A stretch of 64,000 bases of DNA from Gemmatimonadota bacterium (GTDB lineage: Bacteria; Latescibacterota; UBA2968): contig JAPPAB010000174.1 of NCBI GenBank assembly GCA_026705765.1, positions 1 to 64,000 on the forward strand. Direction: 5' to 3'. The notes under the pieces were generated by a model. That model saw nothing but the letters and a program-made list of their open reading frames with translations, was not told the origin of the DNA and made no database searches. Below, piece by piece: positions 1-8,723 of this stretch. The translations under genes were made by a program, and so were the position numbers. The first letter of the stretch is position 1; each line of letters starts with the position of its first letter.

Positions 1-507
1 CGCGTGACTTGAGGATCCCCCCGCCGGAGTAGATGACCGGCCGGCGGGCCGCGCATGATCGAGTGTCTTGTGTTTCAACTCGTCAAAGGTTCACAATAAG
101 TACTGTGACACCTTCCGACTCCTGTATGGGAGAGAATCGGTTGTTGCCAGAATATATGGCGCATCGATCATGGGGATACCAATGGCCCGCTTATATGACA
201 ACTTAGATAAGGGGAGTGTTGCTTTGGGGAGTTGATCTGGATGGGGAAACGATCACGGGCCGCAGGGGAGCGGTGTGCTCGACCAAATCATAGTGCGGGG
301 CAAGTATTGAGGGGAAAAATAATACTTGGGCAGACAAGATAGCAGATTCAATTCTGTAATGCAACTCTTTTTCTATGCTATTCTCCTGATATTTTGCAAC
401 GCAAAGCCATATTTTTAGATGAAATACTTATTGGCATATTGAGAGAAAATAATAAATAGAGTTTCATTTGTCAATAAATAACTCTTGTTTAACGAGTTAC
501 AGGCTTG
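1..507. other. Gene-poor stretch before the ferritin
   Basis: No convincing gene is visible here. A GC-rich inverted repeat (CCCGCCGG at 20-27, CCGGCGGG at 41-48) has no T-tract and could be the end of an upstream unit. The rest becomes AT-rich towards the ferritin stop codon. A 33-codon ATG frame near 241 has no recognisable similarity. Confidence 0.4.
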
Positions 508-1026
508 CTATTGGCCCTCGGCAGTGTCTGTGCCGTTGAGTTGTCGCTGGGCGAGGTCGCGGTCGAGCAAGAACAAGCCGTTGCCCTCTATGCCGACCAG
601 CTTGATCGTGTCGATCAATTCCCTGACAATGGCTTCTTCTTCGACCTGTTCAGCAATAAACCACTGGAGAAAGGTATGGGTGGCGTGGTCGCGTTCGGAC
701 AGGGCGAGATCGGCGATGTTGTAGATGCTTTGAGAGACTCTTTGTTCCTGGGCAAGGCTGTCTTCAAATACTTCCAGAGGGCTGTCCCAACACTGTTTGG
801 GGGTATCAATGGCGCTAAAGCGTATATCGGCCTCGCGGTCGTCAAGGAAGTCGTATATTTTCATGCCATGGGTGAGTTCTTCCTGGGCTTGAACGCGCAT
901 CCAATGGGCAAAGCCGTTGAGATTTTGCGTGAGAAAATACGCGGACATCGCCAGATAACTATAAGCCGAGTAATATTCCATATTGAGTTGCTCATTGAGC
1001 GCGGCGTTTATGTTTGTGTTGATCAT
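508..1026 (-). CDS. ftnA: Ferritin (non-heme, FtnA-like)
   Basis: Iron-storage ferritin of 172 residues that oxidises Fe(II) and stores the ferric mineral in a 24-subunit shell in the cytoplasm. The ferroxidase ligands fall at the positions known for bacterial ferritins: E17, E50 and H53 in the first helix pair, E94, then Q127 and E130. The ATG at 1026 is chosen because AGGAGG lies about 7 bases upstream and because it restores the standard numbering; a longer reading frame would add 14 unlikely residues. It diverges from a second ferritin and lies at the edge of the heme and iron uptake island, so it presumably stores imported iron. A strong promoter is visible upstream. Identity is secure; the symbol is by family. 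Confidence 0.93.
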   Translation of the reverse strand: MINTNINAALNEQLNMEYYSAYSYLAMSAYFLTQNLNGFAHWMRVQAQEELTHGMKIYDFLDDREADIRFSAIDTPKQCWDSPLEVFEDSLAQEQRVSQSIYNIADLALSERDHATHTFLQWFIAEQVEEEAIVRELIDTIKLVGIEGNGLFLLDRDLAQRQLNGTDTAEGQ

Positions 1027-1080
1027 GGTGTCCTCCTGTTGCGATAGGGGGAGAAAAACAGTATCCAAAAGGGGGGGATA

Positions 1081-1108
1081 AGTATAAGAAAAATATGGGT
1101 TTTGTCAA
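1081..1108 (-). promoter_or_regulatory. Sigma70-type promoter of the minus-strand ferritin
   Basis: Read on the minus strand, TTGACA (1103-1108) is followed by a 16-bp spacer and TATACT (1081-1086), about 55 bases before the ferritin ATG. The box for the divergent ferritin is less clear: TATACT at 1131-1136 on the plus strand lacks a good -35. No Fur-type palindrome was recognised. Confidence 0.7.
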
Positions 1109-1288
1109 CCTGTTAAAATAACTGATTGATTATACTTTAGTTATATAAGAAATTCCCAATGGTGTAGTGAATTTTTCTATTGATTCTTTTTGCAAAATTG
1201 CGTAAACCTTTAGTAACTTTTGGATGTGGAGCATTTGATTACCCCAGTGTGGCCCATAAGTCACCCAACAGGAGGTTTGTTTTTTCTT

Positions 1289-1771
1289 ATGATTCCCGAA
1301 AAGGTCCTCATGGCTTTGAACGAGCAACTCAATTTTGAGTTCCATTCGGCATTTCACTATCTCGCCATGGAGACGTATTTTCACGAGGTAAATCTGCACG
1401 GGTTTGCCCATTATATGCGCGAGCAATACAAAGAAGAACGGCAGCACGCGCTCAAGATTGTGGATTATATTAATGCGCGGAACTGTCGGGTTCTGCTCAA
1501 GCAGATCGCCGAACCACCTTCTGAGTGGGCATCCCCTCTGGAGGTTTTTGAAGATGCGCATCAGCAAGAGCAGAAATCCAGTGGGATGATCAATGATCTG
1601 GTTGATCTCTCACTGAACGAGCGCGACCATGCAACGGAGATTTTCTTGAAGTGGTTTATCGAGAAACAGGTAGAAGAGGAGGCGCAAATCAGCAGTATTG
1701 TGCAAAAGTTGAAGCTGGTAGGCGATGACGCTTATGGTCTGTTTTTACTGGATCGGGATATGGGGGGATAG
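1289..1771 (+). CDS. Ferritin, second divergent copy
   Basis: Second non-heme ferritin, 160 residues. It has the same ferroxidase residues at the same numbers as its neighbour (E17, E50, H53, E94, Q127, E129/E130), so it should be catalytically competent. The two proteins are clearly paralogous but diverged. The ATG at 1289 is preferred over an in-frame ATG at 1220 because AGGAGG lies at 1270-1275, although the 13-base spacing is long, and because the shorter form fits the family numbering. An intrinsic terminator follows. A divergent pair sharing about 260 bp suggests coordinated iron control, perhaps with mixed shells; that is inference. Confidence 0.9.
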   Translation: MIPEKVLMALNEQLNFEFHSAFHYLAMETYFHEVNLHGFAHYMREQYKEERQHALKIVDYINARNCRVLLKQIAEPPSEWASPLEVFEDAHQQEQKSSGMINDLVDLSLNERDHATEIFLKWFIEKQVEEEAQISSIVQKLKLVGDDAYGLFLLDRDMGG

Positions 1772-1805
1772 ATAAGCGATCGTGTCTGCAGGCAGACTGA
1801 ATACA

Positions 1806-1843
1806 GAAGCACTCTCAGAGATATACACTGAGGGTGCTTTTTT
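1806..1843 (+). terminator. Intrinsic terminator after the second ferritin
   Basis: GCACTCTCAG (1809-1818) pairs with CTGAGGGTGC (1828-1837), with one G-U wobble, followed by a T-run. It separates the plus-strand ferritin from the convergent heme transporter operon and overlaps the hmuV stop region. Confidence 0.85.
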
Positions 1844-2624
1844 ATGTGGGTACAATGAGAGGAAATTTTTTGACGGGATGGATAATTTGCTGTACGCGAA
1901 TATCAAATGCATCTGAAATCACTTCTGGCGTCAATACCTGATCGGGAGCACCACTGGCCACTTGTTCGCCATTTTTCAATACATGTACCTCGTCGGCATA
2001 TTGGGAAGCCAGGTTGAGGTCGTGCAACACGCAGAGCACACCTGTTTCATTGCTGGCCCATTTCCGTGCCAGTTGCAATACCTGATGTTGATGCGATAAA
2101 TCCAGGCTTGTCGTTGGTTCGTCCAGCAGCAGGTATCGCCCTGCGGTGAGATGTTTGTCCCAGATTTGGGCCAGTACGCGCGCAAATTGCACCCGCTGTT
2201 GCTCTCCTCCCGATAGTGTTGGATAAACGCGCTGTTCCAGGTGCGCCACGCCTACCCATTTCAAAGCCTCCTGTGCAATCTCATAATCCCGCGCGCTTTC
2301 TATGCCTTTTACGTGTGGGAAGCGCCCCATGAGCACCACGTCTAAAACGCGGAAGGGGAAAGTCAAAAAAGACTGTTGTGGTAAAATCGCGCGCTGTTTC
2401 GCACATTCAACAGGTGTTAAATCGGCAATCGGACACCCATCTATCCTGACCGTTCCCTCAGAGGGGACCCACTCACCACACATCACTTTTACCAATGTGG
2501 ATTTGCCCGCGCCATTTGGCCCGAGCACGGCTACAACTTTGCCCGGTGCGATCTGGATCGAAACGCGTTTGAGCAGATGGTGCCCATCAATCAGAACAGA
2601 AACCTGGCGCGCTTCAAACATCAA
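1842..2624 (-). CDS. hmuV: Heme ABC transporter ATP-binding protein
   Basis: ATPase of a heme or siderophore importer, 260 residues. It powers substrate transfer by the FecCD-type permease at the inner membrane. Walker A GPNGAGKST lies at residues 35-43, the ABC signature LSGGEQQRVQFAR near 140-150, Walker B LLLDEPT near 166, and an H-loop in CVLHDLN. The start overlaps the permease stop as ATGA, so the two are translationally coupled. It is the last gene of a run hmuR, hmuY-like, monooxygenase, hmuT, hmuU, hmuV. The heme substrate is inferred from HmuT, HmuY and the monooxygenase nearby; a siderophore or cobalamin importer of the same family is the alternative. Confidence 0.88.
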   Translation of the reverse strand: MMFEARQVSVLIDGHHLLKRVSIQIAPGKVVAVLGPNGAGKSTLVKVMCGEWVPSEGTVRIDGCPIADLTPVECAKQRAILPQQSFLTFPFRVLDVVLMGRFPHVKGIESARDYEIAQEALKWVGVAHLEQRVYPTLSGGEQQRVQFARVLAQIWDKHLTAGRYLLLDEPTTSLDLSHQHQVLQLARKWASNETGVLCVLHDLNLASQYADEVHVLKNGEQVASGAPDQVLTPEVISDAFDIRVQQIIHPVKKFPLIVPT

Positions 2625-3721
2625 AACACCTGTCGGTTGCGATTTTGTAGTAATAAAAACAGGAAAAAGGGTACGCCGATGACTGCTGTTACAATGCCTA
2701 TGGGCAATTCGGCAGGTGCGACAAGCGTGCGTGCTACCAGATCAGCGGCCATCAATAGAGAAGCCCCCAGGAGTGCTGCCCCCGGGATTAAGTAGCGATG
2801 ATCTGGCCCAATTGACAACCGCAGAAGGTGCGGCACCACCAGGCCGACAAATCCGATTATGCCCACCACAGAAACCGATGCACCCACAGCGAGCGCGGCC
2901 AGTGTCACCACTTCGCGCTTCATGCGTTCGACAGATACGCCCAGATGTCTGGCTTCGGCTTCGCCCAATAAAAAGATGTTGAGCGCGCGTCCATAGAGAC
3001 CGAGCAAACAGACTGATATAATAATAAAAGGCGTTACTACGCTCACCGAGGTCCAGGTCGCGCCACCCATGTTGCCCATGCTCCAGAATGTGATATTGCG
3101 CAACTGGGCATCTGTTGCCACAAATGTCAATAAACCCGTTAATGCACCGCTCAACGCATTGATGGCAATGCCGGCCAACAGCATTGTTGCAACAGCTACG
3201 CGTCCACTTGTCGCGGACAATTGATAGACCAGTAGTGTTGCAGCGACCCCTCCGATAAATGCGGCAATGGGCAGTGTAAAGATGCCCAAAATCTCCGACA
3301 GGCCCTTCAATACAGTCGCACCCAGGACAATCACCGATACCGCAGCTAATGCGGCGCCACTTGACACGCCAATCAAACCGGGGTCGGCCAATGGGTTGCG
3401 GAAAAGCCCCTGCATGGCAGCGCCAGATACAGCCAATCCGGCTCCGACGAGCACGTTCAACAGGACTCTCGGTAGCCGAATGGCGACGACAACAGCTTCC
3501 TGGTGCGATTGAAATGTTTGCTCAACAGAAAATCCCATTCGTTTTGCAAAAATCGACAAAACCTGTGCGGGTGTAACAGATACTGCGCCAATGCCCACCG
3601 AGGCCACCACCAGTACGCATAGCAAGGCGCACAGTGCCAGCAATATCAGAGAGGTTCGTTTTATTTGTAAGCGCGAAATGCGAATACCATCCCGTTGTAA
3701 AACTGTTGGTGCCGCGCTCAT
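2621..3721 (-). CDS. hmuU: Heme ABC transporter permease (FecCD family)
   Basis: Inner-membrane permease of the BtuC/FecCD/HmuU family, 366 residues, with about nine or ten hydrophobic segments. The conserved family stretch ADPGLIGVSSGAALA is present near residue 110, and the C-terminal cytoplasmic loop GFVGLVVPHLLR contacts the ATPase. It overlaps its neighbours by 4 bp on both sides (ATGA with hmuT and with hmuV), which indicates a single translationally coupled operon. Length is normal for the family. Substrate assignment to heme follows the gene context rather than the permease sequence. Confidence 0.9.
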   Translation of the reverse strand: MSAAPTVLQRDGIRISRLQIKRTSLILLALCALLCVLVVASVGIGAVSVTPAQVLSIFAKRMGFSVEQTFQSHQEAVVVAIRLPRVLLNVLVGAGLAVSGAAMQGLFRNPLADPGLIGVSSGAALAAVSVIVLGATVLKGLSEILGIFTLPIAAFIGGVAATLLVYQLSATSGRVAVATMLLAGIAINALSGALTGLLTFVATDAQLRNITFWSMGNMGGATWTSVSVVTPFIIISVCLLGLYGRALNIFLLGEAEARHLGVSVERMKREVVTLAALAVGASVSVVGIIGFVGLVVPHLLRLSIGPDHRYLIPGAALLGASLLMAADLVARTLVAPAELPIGIVTAVIGVPFFLFLLLQNRNRQVF

Positions 3722-4575
3722 GACCCATCTTTCAATTGTGGGTGTAATAGATGAGACAGGTCGCGCACTGCATCGGCCAATCGGGGACCGAATCCCAACA
3801 GATAAATGCCATTCATCGTCACAATGCGCCGTTTCTGCCCCGCCGGTGTCAATGCTACGCCGGGTACTTTGAGCAGATCATCTATATCACCCAGGCTTTC
3901 CAGTCCGCTTTCGAGCATCAAAATGACATCGGGTGCCGCAGCGACTACTGCCTCAGACGTTAAAGGTTTATATCCGTCGTATTCGGTCACGGCATTCACG
4001 CCGCCTGCCAAATTGATCACGGCATCGGCAGATGTATTTTTTCCCGATACTAACATTGTGCCCTGCCCCCGTGCATAGATAAATAATACGCGGGGATGAC
4101 GAGAGACTTTTGCGAGCAATTGGCGCGTTTGCTGCATATCGTCAGATAATTTTTGTGCGAGAGCCTCCCCTTTTTCCGTCTTTTTTATTGCGCTGGCAAT
4201 CACACGGATCTTTTTTAAAGCTACATCTACGGTATGTGAGTCGGGCAGTACCACTACCCGTACGTCGGCCTGGCGAATTTGTTCCAGAGCCGCGGGTGGC
4301 CCCGCATCTGCACTGGCCAATACCAGGGTTGGGTTTAGAGACAATACGCCTTCGGCTGAGAGCCGGCGCTGGTATCCCACTTTGGGCAGGGATGTCGCGG
4401 CTTCGGGATATTGGCTGGATGTATCTACACCTACCAGGAGTGAATCGGCGGCGAGTGCGTACACAATCTCTGTGATGTCGCCACCTACCGATACGACGCG
4501 CTGTGCGTGTTCATCGGCATGGGCTTGTGCGAATAATCCGCAACACAGGATTAGAAGAATGATTACGCGACGCAT
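3718..4575 (-). CDS. hmuT: Periplasmic heme-binding protein (HmuT-like)
   Basis: Substrate-binding protein, 285 residues, that delivers heme to HmuUV. It starts with a signal peptide (hydrophobic core IILLILCCGLF, cleavage near AQAHA-DE). The fold is that of the FepB/HmuT (PF01497) family, with RVVSVGGDITEIVYAL at the N-terminus and a family stretch ARGQGTMLVSGKNTSADAV near residue 168 followed by LAGGVNA. The ATG shares one base with the upstream stop (TAATG), and the stop overlaps hmuU by ATGA. No lipobox is seen, so it is predicted soluble in the periplasm. Heme specificity is well supported by the adjacent HmuY-like and monooxygenase genes. Confidence 0.88.
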   Translation of the reverse strand: MRRVIILLILCCGLFAQAHADEHAQRVVSVGGDITEIVYALAADSLLVGVDTSSQYPEAATSLPKVGYQRRLSAEGVLSLNPTLVLASADAGPPAALEQIRQADVRVVVLPDSHTVDVALKKIRVIASAIKKTEKGEALAQKLSDDMQQTRQLLAKVSRHPRVLFIYARGQGTMLVSGKNTSADAVINLAGGVNAVTEYDGYKPLTSEAVVAAAPDVILMLESGLESLGDIDDLLKVPGVALTPAGQKRRIVTMNGIYLLGFGPRLADAVRDLSHLLHPQLKDGS

Positions 4576-4898
4576 TAGACCGTCTCCTTACGTTCAGAGC
4601 CCAGAAAAACCTCGTGAATCTCCAATTGGTTTGAACCTGTAAACGCCTCTTTGGGCAACGATCCCGATCTGGCGTGGCCTTTTTGAAATGCTTCGGAATT
4701 GACCCAGTTTTTGAAATGTTCGTGCGATTCCCAAAAGGTGAGCACGATATAGGGATGATCCTTTTTTTTCGGGCGTAATACTTTGTTGGAGATAAAACCC
4801 GGCATGCCATCCACCAGGTGTGCTCGATTGCGAAAACGCTCTTCAAATTGCTCGGCGTATTCTGGATTTACAAAGATGCGATTGGCAACAGCTATCAT
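4575..4898 (-). CDS. ABM-fold monooxygenase, probable heme-degrading (IsdG/HmoA-like)
   Basis: Small dimeric alpha-beta barrel protein of 107 residues. It begins IAVANRIFVNPEYAEQFEERF, and has the PGF turn and the TFWESHEHFKNWVNS segment typical of antibiotic-biosynthesis-monooxygenase and IsdG/HmoA proteins, the latter opening the heme ring to release iron. A ribosome site AGGAGG lies just upstream of the ATG. It sits between the HmuY-like gene and hmuT within the heme uptake operon, which strongly favours a heme-degrading role. The catalytic N and H residues of IsdG could not be assigned with certainty, so another ABM activity remains possible. Confidence 0.75.
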   Translation of the reverse strand: MIAVANRIFVNPEYAEQFEERFRNRAHLVDGMPGFISNKVLRPKKKDHPYIVLTFWESHEHFKNWVNSEAFQKGHARSGSLPKEAFTGSNQLEIHEVFLGSERKETV

Positions 4899-4924
4899 AA
4901 CAGACCTCCTGTCTCGTGTTTCAA

Positions 4925-5689
4925 TTACCGAAGCGAGCGCGTCCCGTCGGGTTGAAACGTGTAAGTGAAATTGTAAAAACGCGATTGTGCACCGGTAGAT
5001 GGTACTGCGTCACCGCCTTTGTAATAGCTCGTAAATTTGAGCTTGGCATAGCGTCCATCTGCGGTGCGGATAACCAGTACGACCCCCGGGTTCATCAGGA
5101 TAGCATGGGGTGGAAAACCCTCAGGCCCGGTATATGTGTACCATGCTCTGCCGATAGCGGGAAGACCGGCCTGATCCTGTACGTATCCCGATTCGGGGGC
5201 TGTTGATAGGGTATCGTAATCTGTTGCTGTGAAAATGATTGCACCACCTTGACCGGGACCACTGATACCGCTGTTGGTTAAGACGGTCGTGGATTTAAAC
5301 GCGAGGTCCCATTTTGTGGAGTTGGAATCTGCCGGCGATACAATGGCGCTGTCTCGAAGGCTGTAATACGTGAAGGCGTCCTTGCGATCCGGATCGGCGG
5401 GAATATCGCGTGCGTTCACTTCTGTTAGTGTTGTGATTGGCGCAGGGGCTGGCGCGGCTTCACTGCCGAATACCTGGACGAAGAGTAAGAAGTCTGCAAA
5501 ATCAACCATTCCACTGTTGTCGAGGTCGTATAAGGCCTCTGTTGTGCCAAAAGCCTGGGCAAACTGGAGAAAGTCGGGAAAATCGACTTTGCCACTGCCG
5601 TCAAAATCGGCATTGGACGGTGTTTGTGCCAGGGCTGGCGCTGTTGCTAAAACAAGAATACAAAAGAATAACAGGTTTAGAGTTTTCAC
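4925..5689 (-). CDS. HmuY-like heme-binding protein with N-terminal dockerin-like EF-hands
   Basis: Secreted protein of 254 residues in two parts. After a signal peptide (LNLLFFCILVLATAPALA) come two calcium-loop repeats, NADFDGSGKVDFPDFLQF and YDLDNSGMVDFADFLLF (about residues 27-72), of dockerin/EF-hand type. The remainder resembles the HmuY family: TKWDLAFKSTTVLTNSGISG, then a GGA motif and a beta-rich end. HmuY is the heme-capturing lipoprotein described in Porphyromonas, which hands heme to the receptor HmuR; here the gene directly follows a TonB receptor. The GTG start has GGGAGG upstream. No lipobox cysteine is seen, so anchoring may rely on the dockerin-like part. Heme ligands were not identified. 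Confidence 0.75.
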   Translation of the reverse strand: MKTLNLLFFCILVLATAPALAQTPSNADFDGSGKVDFPDFLQFAQAFGTTEALYDLDNSGMVDFADFLLFVQVFGSEAAPAPAPITTLTEVNARDIPADPDRKDAFTYYSLRDSAIVSPADSNSTKWDLAFKSTTVLTNSGISGPGQGGAIIFTATDYDTLSTAPESGYVQDQAGLPAIGRAWYTYTGPEGFPPHAILMNPGVVLVIRTADGRYAKLKFTSYYKGGDAVPSTGAQSRFYNFTYTFQPDGTRSLR

Positions 5690-5719
5690 GACGGTATCCT
5701 CCCTGAAAATTTGAAGTGA

Positions 5720-8050
5720 TTAGAAGCTCTTTGTCAATCCCGCATAGAGTGTTCGCCCGGGTAGTGAAGGGGTGTAGTCCAGTCGTTTTTCATCGAATAT
5801 GTTGTCGATGCCCAATTGAACTGTCGCTACTTTGCGGATGTGTTGGGATATGGAGATGTGCCAGAGGTCATAACCGGGTGCATATTCTTCTGGTGCGTCT
5901 AAGATGGTATTTAAGTTGCGGTCGCGATAACCGTACCGCCCCCGATAAATACCGCGCAAACTCCCGCTAAATCCGAGTTTCTCATTGTGAAAAAAGAATC
6001 GCATAGTGGCCATGTGTTTTGAGCGGTTGTACAAACCGCCGTATTCGGATATTTCAACGTGGCGCAGCTTGTTGGTTTCTGTGTCAATTTTTACAATTTG
6101 ATCGGCTTCGATTTTGTCTAGGACTTCTTCGTCTCCGGTTTCCAAATACTGATAGCCCGCAGATAAGGTCACGCCTGGGAATGGGTTTAGTGTGAGGTCG
6201 CTTTCTATGCCTTTTGTAAAGACGCGATTGAGGTTGAAATAGGTATAGACACTCTGGCCGCTCATTTTGCGCGCGATGGGCGAGGCTTCGATGAGGTCCT
6301 GTACGTTATTGCGGAAGAAATTGATTTTGGCGGATATACTGGGGCGCGGGGCGATTTCAATGCCTCCGTTATATGAAACCGCACTTTCGGCGCGAATCTG
6401 TTCCAGGGATTCAACATCTTGCAAGATGGCGGCAATACGGCCTTCGCGCTGTAGTAATGCCAGGCCTTCGCGCATGAATGTTGATCCCAACACGGAATAA
6501 CCCACGGAGGGATTTGTAAAATCCAGATACAATTGCTGAAAGGTGGGTGCTTTGAAACCACTGCCGATGGAGGCGCGGAGACGCAGAGAGGGTATCGGTT
6601 TGATGAGGAGTGCTGCTTTGGGACTCAGACGGGTTGCGTAATCGCTGTGTGCATCAATGCGTCCGCTGAGGACGATGTTGAGATAGGTGGTGGGCAACCA
6701 TTCTTCTTGCAAAAAAGCAAAGGTGTTTTGCGAGGTTTGTCGCCCACCTGTGATGCGGTCTGCTTTGACCGATTCCCAAATGCCTCCTGCGCCCACTGTG
6801 ATCAGATTTGTTTTTCCTATGAGCTTTTGGGCCTGTACTTCGGCTTTGTGATAGGTTTGGGCAAAAGTTGAGGCAGAGTAGGTCTCGCCGCTGTTGCGAT
6901 AGGTGAGTTCGCTTTTGGTGTGGTATCTGGTGGTGTAAAATTTTCCCGTTATTTGGAGACCGGGTGTCCATTGAAAGACGATTTTGGGATTGATATTCCA
7001 ATCCGTCAGTCGCGCATCACTGTGGATGGCCTCTATCGCACCGTTTGCGTAGATCTCATCCAGGCTGTACTGGTCTTCTACAAATACCCGCGCCGCAAGC
7101 GATAGCGTGGTTCGTTGATTGGGGTGGTAAACGATTTTGGGATTTAACGTGTAGGTGACATATTCTGGCGTGGTTGGAGAAATCGTTTCGGGGGTGTGGT
7201 CATATCCGTCACTTTGGCTTCTGTCGATAAAGAATGAGGTTCCAATCTCGCGTTGGTGGGTTTCTAATTCGCCGGTGATATTCAAAGAACCGAAGCTCCC
7301 ATAGCGCGGACGCACAGATATGGAGAATGGTTTTTCAGGCATTCGCGTGATGAGGTTAATCACCCCGGCGAGTGCCTCACTGCCATAGAGCGACGATGTA
7401 GGTCCTTTGACGATTTCTACTTGCTCGAGATTGTTCACCAAAAAGCGATCCAGGTCGAGCGTTCCCGCTGTGCGTCCGATGATGGGTTCGCCATCCAGGA
7501 GAATAAGCGTATAATCGGGGTCAAATCCCTGCATCTGAACGCCCATGCCGTGATCGGATATGACGGACAGCCCGGTTTGTTCGGCCAGTAAAGCTCCCAG
7601 ATTTATTACGCCAGATGCATCGATTTCTCGTTTGGTAATGACCTGGGTTTGGATGGGCGCATTTTCGACTTTGCGAGACGATTTGGTGCCTGTGACAACA
7701 ATCGGTGGCAATGCAATGGTTTCGGGTGTCAACACGATGGTCATTCGCGCGGTGGTGTTTGTCGAGATTTTTATTTCTTTTTGTATGGGATGATATCCTA
7801 CCAGACGCGCTATTAGGACGTAATCACCAGCCTGCACATTGTTGAAAGAAAACCGCCCTGTCGATGAGCTCGCAGTTCCCAATGATGTATTTGCAATGGT
7901 GATATTCACATTGGGTAGCGGCGTTCTTTCAGATGTTTGCACCACGCCTTGAATCCGACCTGTTTCATCTTTTGCCGCAACGGCATTGCATTGCCAGATC
8001 AGGAAGAGGAGCAATCCAATCCATTTCATTCCATCCAGTACGTATCTCAT
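5720..8050 (-). CDS. hmuR: TonB-dependent heme receptor (HmuR-like)
   Basis: Outer-membrane receptor of about 776 residues that imports heme using TonB energy. In order: a signal peptide (WIGLLLFLIWQCNAVAA), a carboxypeptidase-regulatory-like domain (IQGVVQTSERTPLPNVNITI), a plug domain containing VEIVKGPTSSLYGSEALAGVINLI, and a 22-strand barrel ending in an aromatic residue (LTKSF). The ATG at 8050 is chosen because AGAGG precedes it at good spacing; an upstream in-frame extension of 39 residues has no ribosome site and overlaps the neighbouring gene. Downstream comes the HmuY-like gene, 30 bases away. The substrate is inferred from the cluster. Confidence 0.88.
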   Translation of the reverse strand: MRYVLDGMKWIGLLLFLIWQCNAVAAKDETGRIQGVVQTSERTPLPNVNITIANTSLGTASSSTGRFSFNNVQAGDYVLIARLVGYHPIQKEIKISTNTTARMTIVLTPETIALPPIVVTGTKSSRKVENAPIQTQVITKREIDASGVINLGALLAEQTGLSVISDHGMGVQMQGFDPDYTLILLDGEPIIGRTAGTLDLDRFLVNNLEQVEIVKGPTSSLYGSEALAGVINLITRMPEKPFSISVRPRYGSFGSLNITGELETHQREIGTSFFIDRSQSDGYDHTPETISPTTPEYVTYTLNPKIVYHPNQRTTLSLAARVFVEDQYSLDEIYANGAIEAIHSDARLTDWNINPKIVFQWTPGLQITGKFYTTRYHTKSELTYRNSGETYSASTFAQTYHKAEVQAQKLIGKTNLITVGAGGIWESVKADRITGGRQTSQNTFAFLQEEWLPTTYLNIVLSGRIDAHSDYATRLSPKAALLIKPIPSLRLRASIGSGFKAPTFQQLYLDFTNPSVGYSVLGSTFMREGLALLQREGRIAAILQDVESLEQIRAESAVSYNGGIEIAPRPSISAKINFFRNNVQDLIEASPIARKMSGQSVYTYFNLNRVFTKGIESDLTLNPFPGVTLSAGYQYLETGDEEVLDKIEADQIVKIDTETNKLRHVEISEYGGLYNRSKHMATMRFFFHNEKLGFSGSLRGIYRGRYGYRDRNLNTILDAPEEYAPGYDLWHISISQHIRKVATVQLGIDNIFDEKRLDYTPSLPGRTLYAGLTKSF

Positions 8051-8093
8051 AAGGGCCTCTTTTCCAGATATTGCTGCTGGAAACAGTATTGGT

Positions 8094-8723
8094 TTAGTTG
8101 AGATGAATATGTTGCGGGTTATAATGTATTTGAGGCAAGGGTGGTAGTATTGTATCTGAGAGATCATCGCATTCTTTTGGGAAGTCGTCGCATTCTTTTT
8201 GTTTGGGCAAAATGCCTGCGACCTCGCAGTCTTCGATAAATTCCAGGCGTTCTTGGGCGCTGGCGAGACTGTCGCTCATAAGGCAAAATTCATCTGTGGG
8301 AAGCACCAGTGTTGTCGATCCATAATTGACCGTAATATGCGATGCCTCAATCGTTCCCTGTTCGACCTGACTGTGTATTGCAAATATTGATTGGCACAAT
8401 TTTGCAAAGCAATTCATGCACATGCAGATATTGACATAGCCGTAAAAGAGGCAAATGTGGTCCTCTTTGTAGCGATAAACACAGATTGGGTGTGTGCCTT
8501 CGGTGTTGTTCGCCAGGATTTGTGAATTGTCCATTGCGTGTTCCTCCAAATAGTTTGTGAGTTGGTTATGGTTGGATGGGGTGGGCGATCTTTTTTTGCA
8601 CTCGCTGCCCAGGTTGTGCGCCAGAATGAATGCCATCAAGAGTGTCCAGATGAAAACGCCAGAGGGGATGCACAGCAATACGGATGCCCCACTGCTCCAT
8701 AGAATGAGCGTTTTGGTTGTCAA
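8094..8723 (-). CDS. Cys-rich small membrane protein of unknown function
   Basis: Unrecognised protein. From a TTG at 8723 it has about 209 residues: a hydrophobic N-terminal segment (about residues 2-36, with LLMAFILAHNLG), then a soluble part rich in cysteine (CVYRYKEDHIC, then NICMCMNCFAKLC), and an acidic Pro/His tail (PPLPQIHYNPQHIHLN). The TTG overlaps the upstream PepSY stop as TTGA and has GAGGAG before it, which suggests translational coupling. An internal ATG at 8534 also has a strong GGAGG site and would give a 146-residue soluble form, so both products may be made. It lies between the PepSY gene and the heme receptor. A metal or heme role is only a guess. Confidence 0.6.
   Translation of the reverse strand: MTTKTLILWSSGASVLLCIPSGVFIWTLLMAFILAHNLGSECKKRSPTPSNHNQLTNYLEEHAMDNSQILANNTEGTHPICVYRYKEDHICLFYGYVNICMCMNCFAKLCQSIFAIHSQVEQGTIEASHITVNYGSTTLVLPTDEFCLMSDSLASAQERLEFIEDCEVAGILPKQKECDDFPKECDDLSDTILPPLPQIHYNPQHIHLN

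Noticed and set aside
20-48. GC-rich hairpin near the window start as a terminator
   Set aside because: No T-run follows and the upstream gene is outside the window.
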